Source: Oscheius sp. JU75
Lineage: Eukaryota > Nematoda > Chromadorea > Rhabditida > Rhabditidae
Reading direction: 5' to 3'
Length of the DNA stretch: 64,000 nucleotides
Assembly (NCBI GenBank): GCA_037178855.1
Contig: JASJZC010000006.1
Location: 9,838,501 to 9,902,500, forward strand
Shown: in pieces, positions 1-10,560 of the stretch
Numbering within the stretch: position 1 is the stretch's first letter
How the letters are laid out: each line of letters starts with the position of its first letter
Position numbers and translations under genes: made by a program
Notes under the pieces: model-generated
What the model saw: only the letters and a program-made list of their open reading frames with translations
Told to the model about the DNA's origin: nothing
Database searches by the model: none

Positions 1-1637
1 ATCAACAAGACGCTTCCATGGCCGGACCAAGTCAGCATCCGCAACTTTCAGATCGTTACTCACATAGGCATAGGAGAGGTTGTTGTGAATATCAACTCGG
101 ACATTTTGACCTCCGAACCCCGAATGACCGAAGATCCATTCTCCCTGAAACAAAGTGGTTGCTCCAGGTTTAGATGTCAGACCTTTGGATTCTTTGTAAA
201 CTGATATCCGTAGCCTTTGTTTTCTTCATAGCCATTGGTCACGTCCATTTCATCGACAAGAACAGGTTTTAATAGGTACTTTTGACAGAACCGCTCGGAA
301 AGAAGAGACTTGGAAGCTATTAGTTGATGTACTGAGGCCAGTCCCTTGGCATTCCCGATTCCCATGTTCGAAGGCATCGGAAGCAGACGGTTTTCTAGAA
401 GATTGTACTGAAAAGAGGAGTTTCTAAAGTAAGGAAAATTATTTACGTCGTCTGTGGTGATCCAAGGCCACGTACTGTACAACCCGTTCTGGTACTCTCT
501 GTTATAAGCCATGTACCGTCTAGAAACTTCTGTTAAAAATTATCACAATACATACCTGTAGGCCTCGTAGTTGTCCCTCTTCTCCGTCTCCAAGTCTTCC
601 TCGGTCGTCGACCTCAACATGGCCACCCTGTTATTTGTACATCTCGATGGCAGTCCAATGAAAATGTCAGTCAGTTCTAATTCGCAAACTACAATCAGTT
701 AACAAGTTAGCAGACCGTGTTTCTTGATGATTTCTTCTTTGAAAACATCCACGACTCCACGTTGTCTATCGTCTAATCTTCGCACCAGCTGGTCCATAAG
801 GAACCTTAAAGTACAAATCGATAAAGAGAGAAAAAGAGAGACAGAGGGACACTTAGATTTCCCTCTCTCTTCCAACATACCCAATAGTCAAAGCGTGATA
901 GCCGGTCCTGGTACCTGGTTCCCAAACCGGAGTGGCGTCTTCAAAGTATTTTGACATTTTCCGATGGTCTTGAACATATTCTCGAGAGACTGCCTCTTTC
1001 GTGAACGGTAGTCCTGCCTATTGTTCAACTATTTTTGGGTGCAAAATGTAAGAATACTTGATGAAGAACGATGTGGTTGATGGTTGTGTTCTGCTTTCCA
1101 TGCTGCCCATATTCTGGCCAAATATCCGTGACTAATGTACCATATGAGAGGTTCTTTCTATCCATCAACAAAGCCAGAACGGTGGCCGCAATGCTCTGAA
1201 TTGTGTTTGTTCGTCGGGCCCATATTTGCAGCTGTGCAAAAAGTGCCAGAGGATTCGGTGTCAATGGCCGTCTCCATTTTCACAATTTTGACCCTATGTC
1301 TCTCTGTCCCTCTGTCTCTCTATCTGCTAATCTATCTCCCTGTCTCTGTCTCTCACCTTTGTCGTCGAAAAAAGCACCGAGAGGGAGTGTTCCGTCCACC
1401 TCTGCCCAATTTTCTCGTTAGCTACTCCTCCATATAGATCCACTACCAATTCCCCATTATGATATACAGCAAAAGAAACTCCTGCCTTCTCCAGACCCTC
1501 CTCAAAGTTTTCTCTGAATCCAGTGAATCTAATCAAGTAATGTCTCACTTGAATATCCGACGCAGATCCTCGAAACGGGGATTCATATAGCCAAGGGCGT
1601 CGTCCATGGCTGTCAGCAAAAGCAGTGACCATAACAT
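1..1637 (-). CDS. LACTB-like serine beta-lactamase-family protein (3' end cut by window)
   Basis: Member of the class C beta-lactamase/esterase-like family expanded in nematodes (LACTB relatives; serine hydrolases of mostly unknown substrate). Exons read on the minus strand: 1637-1549, 1513-1357, 1195-1058, 1017-882, 804-716, 676-556, 519-183 and 144-1; every join keeps frame and uses GT-AG introns, several about 36-43 nt. The chosen start MLWSLLLLTAMDDALG gives a signal-peptide-like leader. The catalytic SxxK motif is visible as FSTTK at the end of exon 2, followed by the family block LALLMDRKNLSYGTLV and WPEYGQHGK; the Tyr motif region is GTRTGYHALTIG, and the usual late His-Gly block appears as FGHSGFGGQ in the last exon seen. 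About 400 residues lie in the window. It still reads open at position 1, so the C-terminus is missing. The family call is firm, the substrate unknown. Confidence 0.85.
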
Positions 1638-3194
1638 TGGCGGTCTGAAAAGAGGCCGTTTACTACCATTGATAAGCAAGTTTTTGTCTCCTAGATCAAA
1701 AAGACTCTTACCATAGCAGAGGCTGGTCATTTCTGAATGCCTAACGGGGGAATGTGGACATAAGGGGAGGGACTAGTAGTCCCGGCAACTAAAAGCCGAC
1801 TTCCGCTGGACGATCGCTCAAATTGCCGGAAGACATTTAAGACCGCCATCTTTTAACTTTTTCAAGATTCAAGAACCAAAGAGGAGGGCAGAAAAAGCGT
1901 CTTAGGTCACGGCTTTTTCAGCTGCCTTGAGACTTATTGAATTCTGCTTGGCCGTTTTTCGTGATAGCGCCCTCGGGGAGAGGATTCTGGCGGGGATTAT
2001 GTAGCCAGTCCAAGTAGGCAACAAACTCGGAAGAAGGCTCGTGGGAAGGTGCATTGAATCCTTGAAACTTCGTTCTTCAGAACCGTTGGTACTAAACAGG
2101 CATGCGCCGTAGGTCTGTTTTTTAGTGCCCTGGGTGCGCAACATAAATCAGCCGTTTAGGGGTCAAGGTTGTATTTATTAATTTTGCATTGTTCTGCAAA
2201 GTTGCGGATTTTGATACGGACTACAACTTTGCAAAACCTCGAAAAATGGAAAACTGTCACCTTGACCCGAACTGGCTGTTCTTTGTTGTGCATCCTGAGC
2301 GCTGAAAATTGGCTGAACCTTTTCAGGGTCTAATGCCCAACACTGGTACCAAAAGAACAAATTTTCGGCTTCCCGGTCACTGGAGTTTCGGCAGCAATTT
2401 GAAATAAATTGAGTATTACACTCCCAGGTCTTGAGACGATATCCAAATCGTCTGGGGCCCTTTTAAAGATGGCAGTCCTCTATACGTGTCTCGACAAGCT
2501 GGGTTGACCGTATCCTGTCGTCCTATCAGGTTTTGGGTTAAGAATTTAAACCTGTCACTATATGTGTTTCGATAGGTCCCACAGCGTAGTTCAGCCCAAC
2601 GAATTACTTTAAAAACTAGTGTTTCAAATCAGAATTGTGTTCCTGGTAATTTTTCTACACGATAGTGAAAATATTTAATCGGAAATAGGTTGGTATTATT
2701 ATCGAAGATACCTCAAAAGAACAAACATGACTAATACTACGAATAGCAAGACATTTAAAGTCCCTTTTCCACCGGGAAATCTTCAGTTCAAAGTCTCCTC
2801 TGTCAGAAAATTCTACGTTAATCCTTGACACACCTCACATGACCTGTGATTTGTGCCTCGCAATTGAAAGTGTCAGGCTGAGAAACGAGGTCATCTGGAT
2901 CAATAACTGCTCTGATGACATATATCCGTCGGTTATTATCCAGCCACGAGTTCTTAAAGTTGTCTCGCGTCTCTCTGTCTCTAATCGTACCAATCGCCCC
3001 GTTCTCTTTGGCGTCAACTGAGTTGCCGCGTCGGAACAAACCTTGTCATGACGTCACGTTCCATTTTTTATTCTTGGCCTTACCCTTTTAATTCGGCTTG
3101 TGCCTGACTATAAACATCTTAAATTAGATACGGTTATATGCGCTGTTTTGGTGCCGACTGATTTCTATTTTCGAAAATTACAGAAAGTTCTCTT
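1638..3194. other. Intergenic stretch, no confident gene
   Basis: No conserved product was recognised between the LACTB-like and PABIR-like genes. Two short minus-strand frames catch the eye: one at about 2050-1905 (reads ...AYLDWLHNPRQNPLPEGA...) and one at 3039-2818 (reads ...NNRRIYVIRAVIDPDD...). I could not join either into a gene. A copy of the palindromic repeat lies at about 2191-2246. Confidence 0.5.
2191..2246. repeat. Palindromic dispersed repeat, copy 1
   Basis: Contains TTCTGCAAAGTTG, then 15-20 nt later CTACAACTTTGCAAAAC, so the two arms are near reverse complements. The same core recurs at nine other places in the window. Confidence 0.75.
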
Positions 3195-5562
3195 ATGGGA
3201 GAAAAGGACGGGCCGCCAGTGCCAGCCCCGAGTCTGATCAGCCGGGCTATCTCTCCGACACCTTCTGATGTATCAGGTATGTTCTTTTGTATATTTTTGG
3301 TCGTTTTACCAGTGCCAACATTAGAATACAAGATTCAAAAAATAGAAACGTCGCATGTGCTATATCGCTTCTTCACATCCACTTTTCGGTTCCAAAAGAT
3401 CATTTTCAAGATGTTGTTGCTGTACAGAGCTGTAGTGCAGATCAAGGGCTACAACTTTGTAGAACTTCTGAAATCTAAAAAATCATGGCTTGACCTGAAC
3501 GACGCAGAAAAGGCACGAGGTTTGACCATTTCCGTCTGCTCTTCTTACTCGTACCATCTCACCGAGCCGGATTGAACCAGCCGAGATTGTACAGGTGAGA
3601 AACGATCAGATGGGACTGTTCGAACCCTTTTGATGGTCCAAAAGTATTTCCAGGTTTTTTGGCGTAGTACAAAGTTGTAAGAATGTCCACTCTGACCCCA
3701 AAAACTTCAGGTCTCCTTGAGAAGGACAGCGTCTCGATAGCATGCAGTCCAGCCCCTTCAAATTGTTCCTTTTTGAGCGAACAAGAACAAGGAGACGGAT
3801 CGTTTAATAGTAGACAATCACCGTACGTTCATCTTGTTTTTCGTCTACCAAATCCTCAGATTCTTGCCGGCGAATCAGCCATCCCCCTCGTCTAGTTTTC
3901 TGAATTTGCCTCGACCGGAATATCTCAATGGTAAGTCCGAAAATGTCGAATTTTCGAAATTTTCACCTCCAGTTTCCATACCGGACTCGGAGACGTCGTC
4001 GCGTTCCTCAATGGACGGGATAGCTCCGGCTGGGCGTCACGAGTACCGCTCGACGAGAAAAAGAAAAAACTCGTCGGACTCGTCCAGTTCTGAGGAAAGC
4101 ATCCGCACGATAGGGGACCTGACTGACTGTGAGACTTCGAGTAGGAAGAATAGCAAAACGAGGGTAAGTTATACTCTTTTCGACGGATAGTCGTTTTTTT
4201 AGCTGAACGAAGATGGAAATCTTATCGTACCTGGGAGAGGAGCCGATGCTCCGAGAGGGCGTATTGCTAACATAAGAAGGGAAAGCAACTGTTCAGTAGA
4301 CAGTGATGTGAGTTATACTGTCTCTATCTCTGTCAAACATTGACTTTTTAGGCAGCCAGTGAGAGATTGGTAAGAGCGACACAGATAGTCAGCGCCGGGT
4401 TCGATGACATGATGAGCATCAGCCAGGTTCCTCCCTCTCCTGTGAGTGTTCTCTTCAAAACAAAACCATAAAGCTTTCTCCAGCGTCGTGTCCCTCCACC
4501 CCAAACTATCGAGGCTCCAATCTCTATTGTGACGAACTCCTTCATTCCCAGCAGCTGTTCCCCAAGTCCGACAAGAATATCGGACAAGGTAAAGCAGTGC
4601 TACTCTCCCTCCACACAGCAGATAGTCCGTGGGAATGTGCCCTACTCTCCCAGTCCCAGTCCCACTCAAAGTCCAACCAGACATCGCCTGCTGAGGTAAG
4701 TACAGACCTGTGACATAAATAACCTCGACAGAAGTTTGTCTCCAATCTGCACGAAGGCTGCTTTGAAAAGACGCTACACGACGGGAAATGGGGATGATAT
4801 GCTAGAGGTGAAGAGGCAGTTTGCCAAGAACAACACGTCTCCTCTGGTCACGGATCGCAGTTTTCCGTATTCTGCTCCAGTGCAGCCTGCGTCTACTGGA
4901 GCGTTCGTTGAGCCACCGTAAGTTGTTTTTCTTGGATCCGAACGAGACAATTCCAACCAGAAAATATCAATACTGTAAAACCGCTTCTTTCTAACGAAAA
5001 TAGTGATTTAGTTTTTGACTTGAGGTGCCCATGTCTCACCATAATCATCTGGTAGCTAACAAACATACTTCTAGACTACCAGGAGTTGTCCCAACCGGAA
5101 TTCTGTCAAGAAAACCACCTCAATTGGTAGAATCCTCGGAGAGAACACCAGAATACCCACGCAGGACCAGCATGGATTCGGTCTCGGACGACCAGAAGAG
5201 TGTCAGAGACGATCTGAGTGAGCCTTCCAGCATAAACGTAAGTTAAGACTAAATGTTCGAAACAGAATGACAGAGAAAAACAGAGAGACAGAGACAGGGA
5301 GACAGAGAGACTGTGAGCCAGAGAGACAGAGGTAAGAGATAGAGAGACGGTGAGACGGAAAGACAGAGATGAGAGAGACAGAGAGATAGAGGTAAGAGAT
5401 AGAGAGACACAGAGAAACAGAAATTTTTAACAACCACGAGTTTATAGCAATCTGATGAAATAATGGAGCTGGACGACAGTACGAGCAAAGACGAGGAGCA
5501 GAAGAAGATTCTAGAAGAAGCACTCCAAGTCCCCCTCCCACCCGATGATGACGATTTGTGAT
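3195..5562 (+). CDS. PABIR (FAM122) family PP2A inhibitor homologue
   Basis: Homologue of the vertebrate PABIR/FAM122 proteins, which bind PP2A-B55 and restrain the phosphatase in the cell-cycle checkpoint. About ten exons (first 3195 to about 3278, then from about 3711; last ending TTG TGA at 5562) join in frame to about 445 residues. Diagnostic blocks are QCYSPSTQQIV followed by PYSPSPSPTQSPT, then RRSLSPICTKAALKRRY and EVKRQF, which parallel the human KQCFSP...PSPIPSPT...RRSQSPI...LKRK...PKRFF region. Earlier, RLVRATQIVSAGFDDM corresponds to the human helix before that block. The protein is Ser/Pro-rich and otherwise disordered, with acidic last residues (LPPDDDDL). The first intron is about 430 bp and carries a palindromic repeat; the last long intron (5239-5447) is packed with GAGACAGA repeats. 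Polyadenylation signal AATAAA is near 5688. The N-terminal exon is the least certain part. Confidence 0.8.
3410..3480. repeat. Palindromic dispersed repeat, copy 2 (intron)
   Basis: Diverged left arm (TGTACAGAGCTGTAG) and clear right arm (GGGCTACAACTTTG), followed by a AATCATGGCTTGACCTGAA tail that also occurs, inverted, at the 56.5 kb copy. Confidence 0.65.
5237..5425. repeat. Purine-strand microsatellite (GAGACAGA type) in intron
   Basis: Long run of imperfect AGAGAGACAGAGA units inside an intron of the PABIR-like gene. The same simple repeat, in either orientation, fills introns of several genes here. Confidence 0.85.
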
Positions 5563-5792
5563 CTACATTCCCCCATATTAAGCGCTAGTGTCATTCTGCA
5601 GAACCAGTTGGTCGAAAATATCGATGATGATAAGCCTGTGACCTACTTTCCCTCATGTGTCGACATTGTACATGTAGATCTCTCCAATAAATCCTTTCTT
5701 TATATAACAGCGCTTTTCCTAATTGCTGTTTCGACACAATTTTATCGCTTTTGATAACTTTACGTTCTCAGTTCTTGCTTCAAGGTGGAACC

Positions 5793-8136
5793 ATGCGGCT
5801 TCTCCCCATTCTCTTGACTGTGATGGTGGTCGAGTCCGTTCGGAGAAAGGTTTGTATTCATTTTTTGTATTCAAAAACTCTTTGTAGCCCCCACAGGCTG
5901 ATGAGCCGGTCATCATCGTTGGAGGAGGCTTGGCCGGACTGTCAGCCGCGATCGAGGTCGTCCAAGCTGGAAGCAAGGTGATCATCGTCGATTCGGAGAA
6001 AAATTTGGGAGGAAATTCAGCCAAGGCCAGCAGTGGTGAGTTTTAGTTATGGAGAGAGAAAACAGACATTTCGTCCTTATCATCAGTTTATTTTCTCCGT
6101 AAATGGAGGTCAGATTCGTGTTCAGCGTCTTCGAAAACTCTCGAATTTTGCAAATGAAAAAGTTTTGTCTCGGCGGGTACCGAACCAACAACGCTCGGTG
6201 ACGTCTGAACTTCAAGCGAATGCTTTAACCACTAGACCAGGGTAGGAGGCGCACCCGTACCGTCTCGGCAAAATCCGCACACGCTTGGTCGAATGGTTAG
6301 CACTCTCGTGTAGTAATCTAAAGATCCAAGTTCGCCGAAGGAAGTTCTTTTCATTTTGCGTTTCCTTATGTTTTCGATGGTGCTAAACTCGTTTATGATC
6401 TTATTTTTTCTCCAAAAAGCTATATTGGTTTTTTTTTACGTCCTCTTACAACAAATACACTTTTTTAGGGATGCAGAGGGGAAGAGAGACAGTATAAACC
6501 CTTTTTTTCAGGAATCAGTGCCTGTGACACCGAGGCTCAAAGGAATCTCGGGATCCAAGACTCCCGCGACCGATTCTATTCGGACACTCTGTCAGCTGGC
6601 GACCGCGAAAACGACGAGACTCTTGTCGACGTCCTGGTTGATGAGTCCAGATCGGCTATCGAGTTCTTGGAGAGTCAGGGCGTTGACCTGGGCGATGTGA
6701 ATCTTTGTGGAGGACACTCGGTTCCCCGAACACATTGGATTCCTTCCCCGAAAGAGGGCAAGCCTCTGCCGGTCGGCTTCGGAATCATCAAGGCACTGAA
6801 GGAGAAACTCGAGACGATCCAGAAGGAACGACCTGACGATCTAAAGATACTCACGGGGCACAAGGTTGTTGGACTGACATCCTGGAACGAGTACATCACT
6901 GGCGTCAATGTCATTGCCGACGGGAAGAAAAGTAACTATTCTTAATCTTTGAATGAAATACTGTTTTAGGAGAAGTCACCGGAAAGGCTGTGATTTTGAC
7001 TACCGGCGGCTTCAGTGCCGACAAAGAGGAGGACGCCTCGCTGCTTCTCGAATATGCTCCGGAAAAGGTAGTTAGTTTTATACAGAGAGACAGAAAGACA
7101 GAGACTCATTTCTCAGTTTTAGGCCAACTTCCCCACTACAAATGGTGCCTTTGCCCGTGGAGATGGCGTCAAAATGGCCAGAGCAATGGGAGCCTCAGTT
7201 GTCGGAATGAATCGGGTCCAGATCCATCCTACAGCCTTCATTGATCCAGCTGCCCCGGATGCGAACACTAAATTTCTGGCTGCTGAGGCCCTGCGTGGGA
7301 AAGGAGGAATACTGATCAATTCGAAGGGGCAGAGATTCGGAAACGAGCTCGGTCGACGTGACTACCTGACGCAGAAAATTCTGAAAGAGTGCCAGCCTGT
7401 TAAGGACTTCCAAGGTGGATCGGCTGGTCGACCGGCAGCCTTCCTTCTCTTCAACGAGGCAGCTGCTGAATCTTTCGGGCGTCCGGCTTTCAACTTCTAT
7501 GCCGTCGTCAAAAAGTTCTTTGGGGTATGTCCATCCTAACTGTCTATCTCTCTGTCACTTTTTCTTCTGTCGCTCTGTTTCTCTGTCTGTCAATTTGTCT
7601 AATCTCTCTATCTGTCTCTTGTCCCCCGTCTCTCCGACTATCTGTCTCTCTGCCTCTTAGTCTCCCTGTCACAGTCAAATGTTCAGAAGTTCGAAAATGC
7701 CGCAGCTTTCGCCGAGGCTTCCGGCATCGACCTAGCCGTGCTGGAAAAGACTCTGAGCGACTACAACGTCCATGTCGACGGCAAGAAAAAGGATCAGTTT
7801 GACAAGGCTGTCTTTCCGATGGCTTTCCACAAGGACGAGACTCTCTACGCGGCTCTCATCACCCCGGCCATTCACTACACAATGGGCGGTCTGAAAATCG
7901 ACAGAATGGTCAGTTTATCTCGTTTTCTCATAAATGTCATGACCAACTTGCAGGCCCAAGTCCACAACGAGTTTATGAACAAGCCGTTCAAGGGTCTCCT
8001 GGCTGCCGGAGAGGTCACCGGCGGCGTGCATGGCTCCAATAGACTCGCCGGCAACTCTCTTCTGGAGTGTGTCGTCTTCGGACGAATCGCAGGACGCAAC
8101 GCGGCTGGAGTCAGCTACGTCCATGAAGAACTTTAA
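5793..8136 (+). CDS. Soluble FAD-dependent fumarate reductase (OSM1/FRD1 type) with secretory leader and HEEL terminus
   Basis: Flavoprotein that reduces fumarate to succinate. Exons 5793-5849, 5888-6035, 6512-6931, 6970-7067, 7123-7524, 7675-7908 and 7954-8136 give about 513 residues in frame. The dinucleotide-binding fold is VIIVGGGLAGLSAAIE; the family active-site region reads HGSNRLAGNSLLECVVFGR near the C-terminus, and GGIKSMM-type sequence is present as YTMGGLKID. The first 15 residues (MRLLPILLTVMVVES) form a hydrophobic leader, and the protein ends SYVHEEL, a KDEL-like retention signal, so I infer residence in the ER lumen. Yeast Osm1 has an ER form that passes electrons from Ero1 to fumarate. 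Intron 2 holds a SINE-like element and intron 5 a pyrimidine microsatellite. A splice acceptor (ACGTTCTCAG) lies just upstream of the ATG, only about 200 bp after the PABIR-like stop, so co-transcription is possible. Confidence 0.93.
6080..6420. repeat. tRNA-derived SINE-like element, copy 1 (intron of fumarate reductase)
   Basis: Contains GATTCGTGTTCAGCGTC, a minus-strand tRNA-like segment (box A TGGTCTAGTGGTTA, degenerate box B GGTTCGGTACC), then a plus-strand segment with GTCGAATGGTTAGCACTCTC and a tail with TTATGTTTTCGATGGTG. The same blocks in the same order recur at 58.4-58.7 kb, and the right part at 49.6-49.8 kb. Confidence 0.75.
7530..7674. repeat. Pyrimidine microsatellite (TCTCTGTC type) in intron
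   Basis: Intron 5 of the fumarate reductase is almost entirely TCTGTCTCTC-like units up to its CACAG acceptor. Confidence 0.85.
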
Positions 8137-9723
8137 TGCATTATATCATATATTCACGGTTCAATCTAGGGTACTTTCGGTTGTTTCACTATAAATATTT
8201 CCTTGTAGCATTTACGAGAGAGCCGGGACATGTTCAGTTTCATTCAATTAGAAGCCACCAATTAGGTATAAGAATTTGCATAGTAAGCCATTATGGAGTT
8301 AGTAGTACTGTGGCTGTTGAAGTTGTCACCCTGTTTTTGTACTTTCAAACCGGGCAATCGTCGATCGCGCCCGAGCCCAAGAAGCTGTGTGTGTGTGTGT
8401 GTGTGTGTCTGAAGCCCTAACTGCCGATTTGTCACAGTTACTTTGTGACAGCAATTACTCTGTGCAAGTCAAATCACTTCGGTAGATGCGTCTTTGGAAG
8501 AACGTTGCTCCCGTCACGGTAGCTCAACTGGAACATCATCTACCTATCACGAGCCCCAACGAGGCATCAGCCAAACTTAAATTGTTCTCGCATCTCTGTC
8601 TGTCTGTGCGTATGTGTGTCTGTCTGAAGCCAATATTGCCAATGAGGCAGTTACTTTGTGCGCACACTAGTTGTTTGCAAGTCAAATCGAGTAAGTCCGG
8701 GAGATAGTTTCGTTGGGAGAGCGTTGCTCCTGTCGCAGTACCTCGATTAGAGGGAATGCAGATAGGTTGAAGTGGGAGGAAAGGGTCAAGATAGTTAAAC
8801 AGAAGGAAACAGAAAACGAACAGATATGGAAGGAATGAGGTTACTGTCCCTAGAGACGATAGCATTACTTGTATTCCCCAATCTTGTAGAGAGGAAGGAG
8901 GGCTCTGCCGAATATCCAACTGCAACAAAACCTATGTTTTGAACCTCTCGCAGTCCTTGCGACGGTTCTTCTTCATCTTGCTCGGACGAAAATAATTTAA
9001 TTAGCTAGGACGGAAGCTTGCACTTTTCAAGTCAAACTTATAATTGACCGTCGAAGTTAGCAGACTATTTTCGACAGTATCATTTAATCTGCGACCCAAC
9101 TGAAAATGTACAGCGAGAGTAAGAACCCTTGCTAAAGGCTTAAGTTAGTGCCGCTACTATACGAAAGTATACTCTATCCGCTATAATAGAGGTACTCAGC
9201 TAAAGTTTGAAGCGTAGCTAACTGTTTAGTACCGCTACAAAGCCGTGTGTCATTCAGCACCCTTACTGCATAGTCTTTTCTTTCTTTTGTCAGAAGATTG
9301 TACAGTATGTTATGAAGCTTCGTCCTAGCACATTTTTTCGGTCCAGGTGATGAACAATTCTTACGATTTCTCCATTTCCCTCGAGAAAAAACCTCCCCGT
9401 ACCGACTCACTATTCACAACTGACTTGTCATTGACAGAACGCGTCACCTATTGTTCCACACAAACACTGATTTCGAACTTTGATAGTCAGTTGTCTTATC
9501 CAGTCTCATAAGCAGTTCCTGTCCGCGACAGATAGCTTTTCTCAGAACTAACACGCCTTTACTCTGATTTGAACTCCGGCTTGTACAGAAATTTCGATTC
9601 GAGGCTGTAGTCGGAACGACAGCGTGAAGGAAGAGGGTTCGTCAAAAAGGTCGATTCCGCCTCCTCTGATGGAATTGCCCAGACTCCAGCTCGGCATATC
9701 AAGTGAGCTCACTACTCGCGACG
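8137..9723. other. Intergenic stretch with a diverged tandem duplication
   Basis: No gene recognised. It holds a GT microsatellite at about 8385-8408 and two diverged direct copies of a segment of about 130 bp (8401-8530 and 8617-8747). A minus-strand frame at 9410-9174 (78 codons) has no recognisable product and was not called. Confidence 0.6.
8401..8747. repeat. Two diverged direct repeats of about 130 bp
   Basis: Copy 1 (8401-8530) and copy 2 (8617-8747) share, in order, GTGTGTCTG..GAAGCC, CAGTTACTTTGTG, GCAAGTCAAATC, ACGTTGCTCC/GCGTTGCTCC and CGGTAGCTCAACT/GCAGTACCTCGATT. Both begin after a GT-rich stretch. Confidence 0.65.
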
Positions 9724-10039
9724 ATGCCGTCTCTCACAGCCACCTCTCTTTTTGTCCTCATGCTGGCAGCTATTGTCACTGGTAGTCAAGGTCTGTCCCC
9801 TCTGTCTCTCACCTTTTCAATACTGCGATTCAGACGAGCGAATAGAGAAGAGGAGGATCGGTATGCGATTGCCGAATCTCTTGGCTCTTAGGGACCAGTC
9901 GCCGACGATGGAAAAGCGCAGAATTGGTCAGTCCGAAGATTTCGTAATAATAGGAATTTTAGGCATGAGACTCCCGAACATCATCTATCTTCGAGGAGAT
10001 CACTTGGCGGAGAAGAAGTTCAGCCCGTTCAGATGGTGA
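9724..10039 (+). CDS. Neuropeptide-like precursor with repeated IGMRLPN peptides
   Basis: A 78-residue secreted precursor from three exons (9724-9790, 9834-9926, 9963-10039) separated by introns of 43 and 36 nt. Residues 1-22 are a signal peptide (MPSLTATSLFVLMLAAIV...). The rest is built of two similar units, each preceded by a KRR processing site: EKRR-IGMRLPNLLALRD and EKRR-IGMRLPNIIYLRGD, then a KK site and the tail FSPFRW. Splicing restores the second repeat exactly (the Gly codon of IGMRLPN is split by intron 2), which strongly supports the model. I do not recognise the peptide family; there is no clear Gly-Lys-Arg amidation site except LRG in the second copy. The ATG at 9724 is preferred over an upstream in-frame GTG at 9703. 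An AATAAA lies at about 10051. Confidence 0.75.
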
Positions 10040-10560
10040 TCCCGGTTTTTAATAAATGTCCCCATTGTGTCTCTCTCCACACAAACAGAACTGTTGTTTT
10101 CTCTCGGCTTTTATGGAAATGGTCTCGCCCTGCGGCAGCGGCCCCCAGTTTCCCAGCCATCGGCTCTTCGATTTCCAATATCGCGAGACGAGAAACCCTC
10201 TCCTTGATTGGCCTGCAGTGCCTTGTTTTGAAGTGTCAATCTTTTCTGTTTTACGCTTTGAGTCCACCAATCTTTGCCCTACAGTACTAGTCGCCAGGCA
10301 CCTTGTAAGATGGCGTAATTTTCTACGGTTTTAAGCTGTTTACTTTCGAAAGAGCTTTGAACTGTCTGTCTCTCTCTCTCTCCTTTGCTGTCTCTTGTCT
10401 ATCTGTCTCTCTGTGATGATGATGGTGTCTCAGTCGCCTACAGAGTACACCATAGACATTTTCCCGACAGTAGTACTTCATTGATAGATAGCCTGTTTCG
10501 CAACCACTTGATTTTATGCTTCCTTCTCAATATTAATCGCACATTCTCTCCTTTCTCCAG
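10040..10560. other. Intergenic stretch upstream of the tetraspan gene
   Basis: No gene seen. There is a short pyrimidine repeat at about 10368-10412. A strong acceptor (CCTTTCTCCAG) abuts the ATG at 10561, as expected for a trans-spliced leader or a 5'UTR intron. Confidence 0.55.

Noticed and set aside
1902..2144. Minus-strand frame with ...AYLDWLHNPRQNPLPEGA...NGQAEFNKSQGS in one frame
   Set aside because: It looks protein-like near the end, but I found no start, no convincing splice join and no family, so I could not support a gene.
2745..3039. Minus-strand fragments (NNRRIYVIRAVIDPDD and KISRWKRDFK)
   Set aside because: They could be two exons of a small secreted protein, but no phase-consistent join exists between them.
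9174..9410. 78-codon minus-strand open frame
   Set aside because: No signal peptide, no domain, no splice context; likely chance.
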